A DNA stretch of 12,488 nt from Kangiellaceae bacterium (GTDB lineage: Bacteria > Pseudomonadota > Gammaproteobacteria > Enterobacterales > Kangiellaceae), in assembly GCA_030148365.1 (NCBI GenBank), contig JASBTO010000206.1:1-12488 (forward strand), in the 5' to 3' direction. Position numbers and translations under genes: made by a program. The notes beneath the pieces are model-generated. The model worked only from the letters and a program-made list of their open reading frames with translations, was not told where the DNA came from and did not search any database. How positions within the stretch are numbered: position 1 is the first letter of the stretch; every line of letters starts with the position of its first letter. Positions 1-6,635 of the stretch are shown in pieces.

Positions 1-1
1 G

Positions 2-58
2 CAGGCGGGGCACATATCCGTCAAGGGCAAGACCATGGTGGTCTTCGGCACCCGCTAG
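2..58 (+). CDS. C-terminal end of an unidentified protein (partial)
   Basis: An open frame enters from the left edge and ends at a TAG (56-58), giving an 18-residue tail that finishes in KTMVVFGTR. The tail alternates hydrophobic and polar residues like a terminal beta strand, but it is too short to assign to a family. It would be convergent with pabA/trpG, whose stop lies 21 bases further on. It is called only because a frame without a start is open to the edge and the spacing to the next gene is sensible; it could be a chance open frame. Confidence 0.35.
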   Translation, partial: QAGHISVKGKTMVVFGTR

Positions 59-79
59 TTTCTCTGCCCCTCAATCGCG

Positions 80-673
80 TCAGCACCGGTCCCGGTGTTG
101 ACGCAAAAAATTTCCGAGTAACTCGTGACCCTGTCGGGTCAGGATTGATTCCGGATGAAACTGCACGCCTTCCAGCGCCCACTGCTTGTGCCTGAGTCCC
201 ATGATCGCTTCCCGCTCGCCGGCTTCCGTTTCGGTCCAGGCCGTCACTTCGAGTGCCTCCGGCAAAGTGTCCGGGTCGACCACAAGGGAATGGTAGCGGG
301 TTGCGGTCAGTGGATTCTCCAGGCCGGTAAACACGCCGCAGTCCCGATGGAAAACCGGTGAAGTCTTGCCGTGCATGACCCGGTCGGCACGCAGGATCCG
401 ACCGCCCAGCATCTGGGCGATGGCCTGATGGCCAAGGCAAACCCCGAGGAGGGGAACTCTGCCGGCGAACTTCTTGATCACGTCCAGGGAGATGCCCGCT
501 TCATTGGGCGTGCAGGGCCCGGGGGAAATGACAATATAATCCGGCGCCAGGGTTTCGATACCCTGCACATCAATGGCATCGTTCCGGAACACTTCGACGT
601 CCTCGCCCAACTCACCAAAATACTGGGCCAGATTCCAGGTGAAAGAGTCGTAGTTGTCTATCAACAGCAACAT
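80..673 (-). CDS. trpG/pabA: Anthranilate / aminodeoxychorismate synthase glutamine amidotransferase subunit (component II)
   Basis: This class I glutamine amidotransferase subunit hydrolyses glutamine and passes ammonia to a chorismate-binding partner: TrpE to make anthranilate, or PabB to make aminodeoxychorismate for folate. The 197-residue protein starts MLLLIDNYDSFTWNL and has the oxyanion-strand motif PGPCTP (51-56), the nucleophile elbow GVCLGHQ with Cys79, the family motif HGKTSP (101-106), and the catalytic His173 and Glu175 in FHPES. Length is typical of the family. The frame stays open upstream to 886, but only the ATG at 673 gives a family-like N-terminus and avoids overlap with rpe. 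It lies 28 bases downstream of rpe on the same strand. Wording such as RHKQW-LEGVQFHPES is close to E. coli PabA, and no trpE, trpD or trpC is visible beside it, so it may be PabA or an enzyme serving both pathways. The family is certain; the partner is not. Confidence 0.95.
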   Translation of the reverse strand: MLLLIDNYDSFTWNLAQYFGELGEDVEVFRNDAIDVQGIETLAPDYIVISPGPCTPNEAGISLDVIKKFAGRVPLLGVCLGHQAIAQMLGGRILRADRVMHGKTSPVFHRDCGVFTGLENPLTATRYHSLVVDPDTLPEALEVTAWTETEAGEREAIMGLRHKQWALEGVQFHPESILTRQGHELLGNFLRQHRDRC

Positions 674-701
674 GGTGCCGGCGGGCCTGAATGAGGTCGC
701 G

Positions 702-1400
702 TCAGATGGTGCGAGAGGCGACGATCTGGCGGCGCATTTCTGTGATGGTCCCGGCATAGTCGTCGGCGCCGAAAATGGCCGAGCCGGCGACAAAGGTATC
801 GGCGCCCGCCGCGGCAATTTCGCCGATATTGTCGGTCTTGACGCCACCGTCGATCTCGAGCCGGATATCATGGCCGCTGGCATCAATCATCTCCCGGACC
901 TTTCGCACCTTGTCGAGAGTGGCGGGGATGAACTTCTGGCCGCCAAAACCGGGATTGACGGACATCAGCAACACCATGTCCAGCTTGTCCATGACGTATT
1001 CGAGACAGGCGGGCGAGGTCGCCGGATTCAGCACCAGGCCGGCCTTGCAGTCATGCTCGCGGATCAGTTGCAGGGTACGGTCGACATGTTCGGAAGCTTC
1101 CGGATGAAAGCTGATCAGGCTGGCACCGGCGCTGGCGAAATCCGGAATGATGCGATCCACCGGCTTCACCATCAGGTGCACGTCAATCGGCGCGGTCACG
1201 CCATGCTTGCGCAGCGCCTCGCACACCATCGGCCCGATGGTCAGATTGGGCACATAATGATTATCCATGACATCGAAGTGCACCCAGTCGGCACCCGCGT
1301 CCAGGACCTTGTCCACCTCTTCTCCAAGGCGGGCAAAATCAGCGGAAAGAATGGATGGGGCTATAACAAAATCGGAGTTCGGCGCCTGGCGGGTCGGCAT
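702..1400 (-). CDS. rpe: Ribulose-phosphate 3-epimerase
   Basis: Interconverts D-ribulose 5-phosphate and D-xylulose 5-phosphate in the cytosol (pentose phosphate pathway, and the Calvin cycle where present). It is a TIM barrel of about 232 residues, near the usual 225. Visible signatures are the opening strand IAPSILSADFARLGE, the metal-site segments HFDVMDNHYVPN and PIDVHLMV, the catalytic loop MSVNPGFGGQ, the second metal-site motif LEIDGGV, and the phosphate-binding GADTFVAGSAIF near the C-terminus. Similarity to the E. coli enzyme is strong throughout. I chose the ATG at 1400 because an AGAGGA lies 10 bases upstream. An in-frame TTG at 1406 would add two residues but sits only 4 bases from that site. 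It is transcribed divergently from the aminotransferase gene and probably together with pabA/trpG. Confidence 0.97.
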   Translation of the reverse strand: MPTRQAPNSDFVIAPSILSADFARLGEEVDKVLDAGADWVHFDVMDNHYVPNLTIGPMVCEALRKHGVTAPIDVHLMVKPVDRIIPDFASAGASLISFHPEASEHVDRTLQLIREHDCKAGLVLNPATSPACLEYVMDKLDMVLLMSVNPGFGGQKFIPATLDKVRKVREMIDASGHDIRLEIDGGVKTDNIGEIAAAGADTFVAGSAIFGADDYAGTITEMRRQIVASRTI

Positions 1401-1527
1401 GGACAAGCAATCCTCTGGAAAATAATAGGCGCTATTCTACCCCAAGCGGCGCTCTGGTGTAGTATCCGGATTAAAACGCCACCACCACCACCGGTCGCCA
1501 GCCGGCCAGCAGGGAGAGCTTCTTGTT
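1401..1527. promoter_or_regulatory. Divergent intergenic region between rpe and the aminotransferase gene
   Basis: These 127 bases must carry the start signals for both directions. On the minus strand TAGAAT (1439-1434) is a plausible -10 for rpe, with no good -35 at standard spacing. On the plus strand TAGTAT (1460-1465) is a weak -10 candidate. A CAC/CCA trinucleotide run lies at about 1480-1492, and a GGGAGAG ribosome-site-like stretch (1512-1518) precedes the aminotransferase ATG by 9 bases. No operator-like inverted repeat was recognised. Confidence 0.35.
1411..1416 (-). promoter_or_regulatory. Ribosome binding site of rpe
   Basis: The minus strand reads AGAGGA here, 10 bases before the ATG at 1400 and 4 bases before the alternative TTG at 1406. 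The spacing favours the ATG. Confidence 0.55.
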
Positions 1528-2433
1528 ATGGGCAAAGGCACACACGACTACCAGGACGACCCGCGTAACCGGACCATCAAGATCAATATCAATGGCGAAC
1601 TGTTCCCCCGGGACCAGGCCCGGGTATCGGTATTCGACAGTGGCTTCATTCTCGGTGACGGCGTCTGGGAAGGACTGCGCCTGCACAAGGGCCGGATCGC
1701 CTTTCTGGATCGCCACCTCAAGCGACTGTTTCAGGGTGCCCGGGCCATCGATCTGGATGTCGGCCTGGACGCGGCCGCGCTCCGCGACCGTCTGTACGAA
1801 ACCCTCAACGCCAATGACATGGACGACGGCGTCCATATCCGGCTCATGGTGACCCGCGGGATCAAGGCCACGCCTTACCAGGATCCACGGGTCACCATCT
1901 CGCCGGCCACCATTGTCATCATCCCCGAGTACAAGCAGGGCGATCCGGCCATCGCCGAGCGCGGCATTGGCCTGTTCACGGTGCATGTGCGCCGCGGCCG
2001 CCCCGACGTGCAGGACCCGAAACTCAACAGTCATTCCAAACTGAACTGCATCCAGGCCTGCATCCAGGCGACCAAAGCCGGCGCCGATGAAGCCCTGATG
2101 CTCGATCCCCAGGGCTTCGTATCCACTTGCAACTCGACCCATTTTTTCATGGTCACCGGCGGCGAAGTCTGGACCTCAACAGGGGACTACTGCCTCGGCG
2201 GCATTACCCGGGAAAATGTCATCCGGCTGTGCCGGGATCATGACATCCCCGTGCGCGAGAAAAACTTCAGTCTGTTTGACGTCTATGGCGCCGACGAGGC
2301 CTTCGTCACCGGCACCTTTGCCGGCCTGACCCCGATCCGGGAAGTGGACGGCCGCGCGCTACCCGCACAAGGGCGGGGCCCGGTGACCGCGCGACTTCAG
2401 CAACTGTATCTCGACCTGATTGAGCGAACCTGA
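1528..2433 (+). CDS. Fold-type IV PLP-dependent aminotransferase-like protein (BCAT/D-AAT/ADC-lyase superfamily)
   Basis: A 301-residue class IV aminotransferase. The N-terminal domain shows the typical VSVFDSGFILGDGVWEGLR (33-51) and a HLKRLFQGA helix. The C-terminal domain shows DEALMLDPQGFVST (187-200), the PLP-phosphate region GGITRENVI (224-232) and the late TGTFAGLTPI (261-270). By alignment from memory with plant branched-chain-aminotransferase-like proteins, the Schiff-base lysine should be Lys165 (in DPKLNSHSKLN); Lys171 is a less likely alternative. The acidic residue that usually contacts the pyridine nitrogen in G-[YF]-V-x-E is Thr200 here, and the usual Asn of the following S-x-N-[IL]-F is His205. 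Substrate cannot be read from sequence: it is neither clearly IlvE, D-amino-acid transaminase nor PabC. The gene is followed after 3 bases by a sulfotransferase-like gene, a pairing found fused in plants. It may be catalytically atypical. Confidence 0.88.
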   Translation: MGKGTHDYQDDPRNRTIKININGELFPRDQARVSVFDSGFILGDGVWEGLRLHKGRIAFLDRHLKRLFQGARAIDLDVGLDAAALRDRLYETLNANDMDDGVHIRLMVTRGIKATPYQDPRVTISPATIVIIPEYKQGDPAIAERGIGLFTVHVRRGRPDVQDPKLNSHSKLNCIQACIQATKAGADEALMLDPQGFVSTCNSTHFFMVTGGEVWTSTGDYCLGGITRENVIRLCRDHDIPVREKNFSLFDVYGADEAFVTGTFAGLTPIREVDGRALPAQGRGPVTARLQQLYLDLIERT

Positions 2434-2436
2434 GCC

Positions 2437-3174
2437 ATGACCGACACCGTCAAGCGGATCGCCATGTGGTCGGGACCGCGCAATATCTCCACCGCGATGA
2501 TGCGCAGTTTTGAAAACCGGCCGGATACCTGGGTGATCGACGAGCCCTTTTACGCCTGCTACCTGTCCCGGACCGGCTCGCCCCACCCGGGTTTTGACGA
2601 GGTATTGGCCAGCCAGAGCCAGGACTGGGCGGCGGTTGTGGAAGAGTTACTGACGACCCGAGAGCCCGGCAAACGCATTTTCTACCAAAAGCACATGACC
2701 CAGCACATGCTGCCGGAGGCCCCGCTCGACTGGACCGCCGAAGTGACCAACTGCTTTCTGATCCGGGATCCGGTCGAGGTTGTTGCCTCCTACGCCCGCA
2801 CCCGACCGGACATGACGCAAGATGATATCGGCATTTGCCGGCAGTGGCAGCTGTTCCGGCAAATTCGGGATCGGGTCGGCGCCGAGCCGCCGGTACTCGA
2901 CTCCAGGGACCTGCTCCGGGCCCCGGGATCCATGCTGAACAGGCTGTGCAACGCCCTCGACATTGAATTTTCCGCACAGATGTTGACCTGGCCCGCAGGA
3001 CCAAGAGACAGCGATGGTGTCTGGGCGCCCTGGTGGTATGCTAACGTCGAGTCATCCTCGGGGTTCCAGGCCCGGCCGGAAAAATCCGTACACCTCCCGG
3101 CCAGATACCAGGAAATCGCTGATGAAGCGGCGGCTTCCTACCAGGAGCTGTTCCGCCGACGACTTCAGTTGTAA
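2437..3174 (+). CDS. Sulfotransferase-like P-loop protein
   Basis: A 245-residue P-loop NTPase-fold protein of the sulfotransferase superfamily. The N-terminal strand-loop-helix MWSGPRNISTAMMRSF (10-25) matches the PAPS 5'-phosphosulfate loop pattern, followed by DEPFYA (35-40). FLIRDPVEVVASYARTRP (107-124) matches the 3'-phosphate-binding segment with its Arg and Ser. A C-terminal segment, GVWAPWWYANV with a nearby SSSGF (194-210), is characteristic of the sulfotransferase-like half of plant branched-chain-aminotransferase-like proteins as I remember them. No signal peptide or membrane segment is present, so it is likely cytosolic. The ATG lies 3 bases after the aminotransferase stop without a clear ribosome site of its own, which suggests translational coupling. 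Whether it transfers sulfate, or uses PAPS at all, cannot be shown here; 'sulfotransferase family protein' is as far as the sequence goes. Confidence 0.85.
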   Translation: MTDTVKRIAMWSGPRNISTAMMRSFENRPDTWVIDEPFYACYLSRTGSPHPGFDEVLASQSQDWAAVVEELLTTREPGKRIFYQKHMTQHMLPEAPLDWTAEVTNCFLIRDPVEVVASYARTRPDMTQDDIGICRQWQLFRQIRDRVGAEPPVLDSRDLLRAPGSMLNRLCNALDIEFSAQMLTWPAGPRDSDGVWAPWWYANVESSSGFQARPEKSVHLPARYQEIADEAAASYQELFRRRLQL

Positions 3175-3234
3175 ATACCCGCGTGGTAGACTTGCCCGCT
3201 AAAAAATTTAACGACAACAAATATTTAGAGAAAA

Positions 3235-5481
3235 GTGAAGCTGCGCATGGTGTTATTGAAGCGGTGGCTGCCGGCCTTGATCATCCTGGCCACGAGTCCC
3301 TTCGCAAACGCCGCGATTACTATCGATGGCAACATCAACGAACCGGAGTGGCAACAGGCCACGGAAATCCGGGATCTGGTCACGGTTACACCCTACAGCC
3401 GCGAAGCGCCTGATCACCTCACCGAAATCCGCTATTTTGCCGACGCAGAAGGTATCTGGGTCGCGGTTCGCAATTACCAGCCCGCCACCAGCCATCGCAG
3501 TCAGATCCACGCCAAAGACGGCGCCAGCCTCGCCGACAGCAATACCCTGATCCTGGATTTCGACGCCCGCACCCTCAACGCCTATCATTTCCAGTTGTCC
3601 CTCGGCGGCTCACGGCGTGACGGGATCTGGTCGAATCAACATCATCTGAATCTGGACTGGGACGGCAAATGGTACGGCGCCACCGCCGCGGAGGCCGATG
3701 CCTGGACCAGTGAGTTTTTCATTCCCTGGTCCGTCGCGCCCATGGTGGCGAGCGAGTCCGAAGAGCGGACCCTGAACATGTACATCGGCCGGCATGCGCG
3801 GGCACTGGGCAAGGATTTCGCGTGGCCCGCGGCGTCGCCGACCCGGCAGACCTTTATCGGCGAGTTCAGCAGTGTCTCCATTCCGAATTTCCAGTGGCAG
3901 CCGGCGCTGGATCTGATCCCCTATGTCAGCGCCAATTACGACAACATCGAGAGCGATGACACCTGGCAGGCGGGGCTGGATATTTTCTGGCAGCCGACCC
4001 GGGCCAGCAAGCTCTCGGCGACCCTGAACCCGGACTTCGGACAGGTCGAAAGCGATGATCTGGTCGTCAATTTCAGCGCCATCGAGACCTTTTTCTCTGA
4101 GAAAAGGCCCTTTTTCCTCGAGAACCAGTCCCTGTTCGACGTCCGCGGCAACGAGAACCTGCGCCTGATGCATACCCGGCGGATCGGCGACTCCCCCGAT
4201 ACCGGTGGTAGTGAAGGCTCCGATCTGGATGCCGCTCTCAAGTTCACCCAGAGACTCGGCAATTTCGAGTATGGCGTATTCGGGGCTTTTGAAGACGATA
4301 CCGGCGGCACCGATGGCCGGGACTATACCGTTGGCCGGGGGATCTGGTCGACCGACCGGGGCAAGCTCGGCTTTCTCTACACCCGGGTCGATCATGGCGC
4401 GATCGATCGCATTGCCAACGTCCATACACTGGACTATGAAGTGGATGCCACGAGCAATGTGAAGCTGACCGGCGGGCTCACGGCATCGGTCATTGACGAG
4501 GTAACCGCTACCGAAGATGGCCTGGGTGCCTGGCTCGTCGCCCAGTACAGTCCGATCGAAAACTGGAACAATCAGTTGCGTCTGACCCACTACGACGAAA
4601 ACCTGCAGCTTGACGATCTCGGCTTCCTGCGCCGCAACAACCTCAACAAGATCGATCTGACCAGCAACTATACCTTGACGGATTTTTCCGAAGACAGCGT
4701 CAGTCTGAGCCGCAAGTTTCTCGTCAATGTCGAGTCCGAGCACAATAATACCGGCGATCACCTGACCGATCGCTATGAGTTCGACTGGGCCGAAGAGCTC
4801 AAATCCACCGCCTCCATCGGTCTCAATCTCGTGTATCGCACCAGCGGTATCGACGATCTGATCAGTCGCGGTGCGGGTAACGTGGAATTGCCGGAGCGCA
4901 AGTCCTTCAACTTGTACTACGCGCTGCCCAGGGGCCGCTATTACTGGCAGGATTTCCTCTATCAGCGCTTCGAAGAAGGCCTGGACGGCTACGCCACCTT
5001 TGCCAGTACCGAGATCAACCTGTTCGTCAACGATCAGATCACCCTGATCCCCTATATTTCCTATATCGACAGTGATGACTGGATCATCTGGACCGACGGC
5101 AACCAGCTGGCGACTTTCTCCCGCCGGCTGTGGGATTTGCAGTTCAACGCCGATATCGGTTTCGCCGACAAGCATACCCTGCGGGTGAAATTCCAATGGC
5201 TCGGCCTGCAGGCGGACGCCAAACAGGGGTATATCACCACCCCCTCAGGTGCGCTGCAACCGACCGACGATCCGGTCGAGGATTTTGACCTGGCGGACCT
5301 GGGGATCCAGCTCCGTTATCGCTACTCTATCGGCCCGCTTTCCGATTTGTTCGTGGTCTATAGCCGGGGTGGCAGCGTTTTTGAGGAAACCGATCAGAAC
5401 AGTTTTTCGGGCCTCTACCAGCAGAGCCTTGACGACAAGACCGGCGAAAACCTGTTTTTCAAATTGCGCTACCGGTTCTAG
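3235..5481 (+). CDS. Secreted CBM9-like / DUF5916 outer-membrane beta-barrel protein
   Basis: A 748-residue exported protein. Residues 1-26 form a signal peptide: a basic start, a hydrophobic core LPALIILAT and a cleavage site after FANA. Residues about 28-215 resemble the carbohydrate-binding family 9-like domain, with ITIDGNINEPEWQQA at the start and FFIPWSV at 161-166. From about 225 the DUF5916 region follows, with its hallmark LNPDFGQVESDD (264-275) and FFSEKRPFFLEN (286-297). The rest alternates polar and aromatic residues in strands, as in a beta barrel, and the last residues KLRYRF end in Phe, the usual signal for outer-membrane assembly. The start is a GTG with AGAG 4 bases upstream; an in-frame ATG at 3247 would still leave a usable signal peptide. 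The cargo or ligand is unknown; an outer-membrane role is inferred. Its stop overlaps that of the opposing VanZ gene. Confidence 0.88.
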   Translation: MKLRMVLLKRWLPALIILATSPFANAAITIDGNINEPEWQQATEIRDLVTVTPYSREAPDHLTEIRYFADAEGIWVAVRNYQPATSHRSQIHAKDGASLADSNTLILDFDARTLNAYHFQLSLGGSRRDGIWSNQHHLNLDWDGKWYGATAAEADAWTSEFFIPWSVAPMVASESEERTLNMYIGRHARALGKDFAWPAASPTRQTFIGEFSSVSIPNFQWQPALDLIPYVSANYDNIESDDTWQAGLDIFWQPTRASKLSATLNPDFGQVESDDLVVNFSAIETFFSEKRPFFLENQSLFDVRGNENLRLMHTRRIGDSPDTGGSEGSDLDAALKFTQRLGNFEYGVFGAFEDDTGGTDGRDYTVGRGIWSTDRGKLGFLYTRVDHGAIDRIANVHTLDYEVDATSNVKLTGGLTASVIDEVTATEDGLGAWLVAQYSPIENWNNQLRLTHYDENLQLDDLGFLRRNNLNKIDLTSNYTLTDFSEDSVSLSRKFLVNVESEHNNTGDHLTDRYEFDWAEELKSTASIGLNLVYRTSGIDDLISRGAGNVELPERKSFNLYYALPRGRYYWQDFLYQRFEEGLDGYATFASTEINLFVNDQITLIPYISYIDSDDWIIWTDGNQLATFSRRLWDLQFNADIGFADKHTLRVKFQWLGLQADAKQGYITTPSGALQPTDDPVEDFDLADLGIQLRYRYSIGPLSDLFVVYSRGGSVFEETDQNSFSGLYQQSLDDKTGENLFFKLRYRF
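5478..5481. other. CTAG shared by two opposing stop codons
   Basis: The palindrome CTAG provides TAG for the DUF5916 gene on the plus strand (5479-5481) and TAG for the VanZ gene on the minus strand (5478-5480). The genes overlap by four bases and there is no room for a terminator between them. Confidence 0.95.
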
Positions 5482-6635
5482 GTCGCGCGGGCCCGGCGCC
5501 GGATCGCCTTGCGCTCAAAGCGGTCGGCCTGATACAGCACAATCCCCAGCAATCCTGCCAGCAGCGGATCGGTAATTTCCGGGGTATGGCCGACCAGAAA
5601 AATCTGTCCCAGTTCCAGCGCCAGTAACAGCGACATGGCCGCGAGCGTCGCGGGCCGGTAACCCGGCAGAAACTTTGCGAGCAGCAACACCAGGCTTCCG
5701 TACAGAAAGACCTTTTCCAGAAAGCGCTGGATGTTGTACCACATGGCGCCTTTCAGAAACGCCGCGAATGGAATAAATGAAAAACTGTTGGGGTCACTGT
5801 CAGTACGGAACGGATACCAGGCCGTCAGGACCACGGCCAGCAGACAACCGGCGGCCAACACGGCGGCAAGGGCCCGGGGCCGCAGGGTTGAAACCAGCAA
5901 CAGGGCCAGCGGCACGGCCAGCAGGTCGTGACCGTTCAGGAAATGCCGGCGCAACAACAACTCGTAGCCCAACACCAGGATGCTGAACACCAACAGCCAG
6001 CTCACCTTGAACTCCCGGTCGAAACTTTGTCGCAGACAATAGAAGCACACAGACCAGGTCAACAGGTGCCAGGCCAGACTCGAGCCGTCCAGGGAGAATG
6101 CCAGCAGCGGTTTCAGATTGCTCTTCACCAATTGCCAGTCCAGTGCCGGTACGAAGGGAAAGCTTTGCATGGCGAGCCAGAACAGCACGATCAGCAGTGA
6201 CGCCGACACCCGCGGAGAAAACCAGGCCGGGATCCATTGCCGCAGGCGATTGCTGTTGGAAAATGCGGCCCCCAGGCAGCCGGCCGCGAGGCCGCCGATA
6301 TTAATCAGGGCATCGCCGGACGCCGGCACCCGCGAGGGTAGAAAGTGCTGCATCCACTGCAATCCGTAGGCGATCAGGCTGCCACTGAAAAAGACCAGCA
6401 AGATGCCGAACACCCGACCGCGGCGATACCGCTCCTGAACGCTGAGAACGCCAAAAAAACCGAAGGGAATAAAGAGCAGGAAATTCGCCAGTTCGTCGGA
6501 GCGGGTCGTCCGCTTTTCGAGATCCAGCAACCACGCCAGCCAGCTGAAATCTTCCGGCCACTGCCAGACAAAGTTGAACGGGAACAGGGAGCCGTAGCAG
6601 ATCAACAGGGTGACGAGCAGCCACAAGAGTCGCAT
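5478..6635 (-). CDS. VanZ-family polytopic membrane protein, apparently with two VanZ-like halves
   Basis: A 385-residue, very hydrophobic protein with roughly ten or more membrane segments. The N-terminal half has a clear VanZ signature: YGSLFPFNF (14-22), DELANFLLFIPFGFFG (47-62) and, after a further membrane segment, ASGDALINIGG (105-115). The C-terminal half seems to repeat this plan: WYPFRTD (273-279), FSFIPF (285-290), EKVFLYGSLVLLL (308-320), ALELGQIFLVGHTPEITD (339-356) and a final membrane segment. The tail is basic (RRRARAT), probably cytoplasmic. VanZ proteins were named for low-level teicoplanin resistance, but most members have no known function and many lie in surface polysaccharide loci. 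No good ribosome site precedes the ATG; the upstream leader is full of hairpins. It is divergent from the exosortase-associated ligase gene, which hints at a shared cell-envelope role, and its stop codon overlaps that of the DUF5916 gene. Confidence 0.85.
   Translation of the reverse strand: MRLLWLLVTLLICYGSLFPFNFVWQWPEDFSWLAWLLDLEKRTTRSDELANFLLFIPFGFFGVLSVQERYRRGRVFGILLVFFSGSLIAYGLQWMQHFLPSRVPASGDALINIGGLAAGCLGAAFSNSNRLRQWIPAWFSPRVSASLLIVLFWLAMQSFPFVPALDWQLVKSNLKPLLAFSLDGSSLAWHLLTWSVCFYCLRQSFDREFKVSWLLVFSILVLGYELLLRRHFLNGHDLLAVPLALLLVSTLRPRALAAVLAAGCLLAVVLTAWYPFRTDSDPNSFSFIPFAAFLKGAMWYNIQRFLEKVFLYGSLVLLLAKFLPGYRPATLAAMSLLLALELGQIFLVGHTPEITDPLLAGLLGIVLYQADRFERKAIRRRARAT

Noticed and set aside
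81..100. Inverted repeat CAGCACCGG..CCGGTGTTG over the pabA/trpG stop, considered as a terminator
   Set aside because: The stem contains a G-T pair and has only a tiny loop, and no T-run follows on either strand; on the plus strand an A-run follows. A terminator cannot be supported.
126..141. Perfect stem TGACCC/GGGTCA near the 3' end of pabA/trpG
   Set aside because: It falls in codons for the conserved ILTRQGH segment, so coding constraint explains it; short stems of this kind are expected by chance in GC-rich DNA.
674..886. N-terminal extension of pabA/trpG by 71 residues
   Set aside because: The extension overlaps the 3' end of rpe, is Ser/Pro/Arg-rich shadow sequence, and family members begin at the MLLLIDNYDS segment.
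654..1568. A 304-codon plus-strand open frame across rpe
   Set aside because: It is antisense to a strongly conserved rpe, runs through the divergent intergenic region into the aminotransferase gene, and shows no family features.
3610..5196. A 528-codon open frame antisense to the DUF5916 gene
   Set aside because: It lies wholly inside a gene with signal peptide and family motifs, has no recognisable motif itself, and its repetitive Gly/Val/Ile/Asp-rich composition is what antisense frames of GC-rich genes look like.
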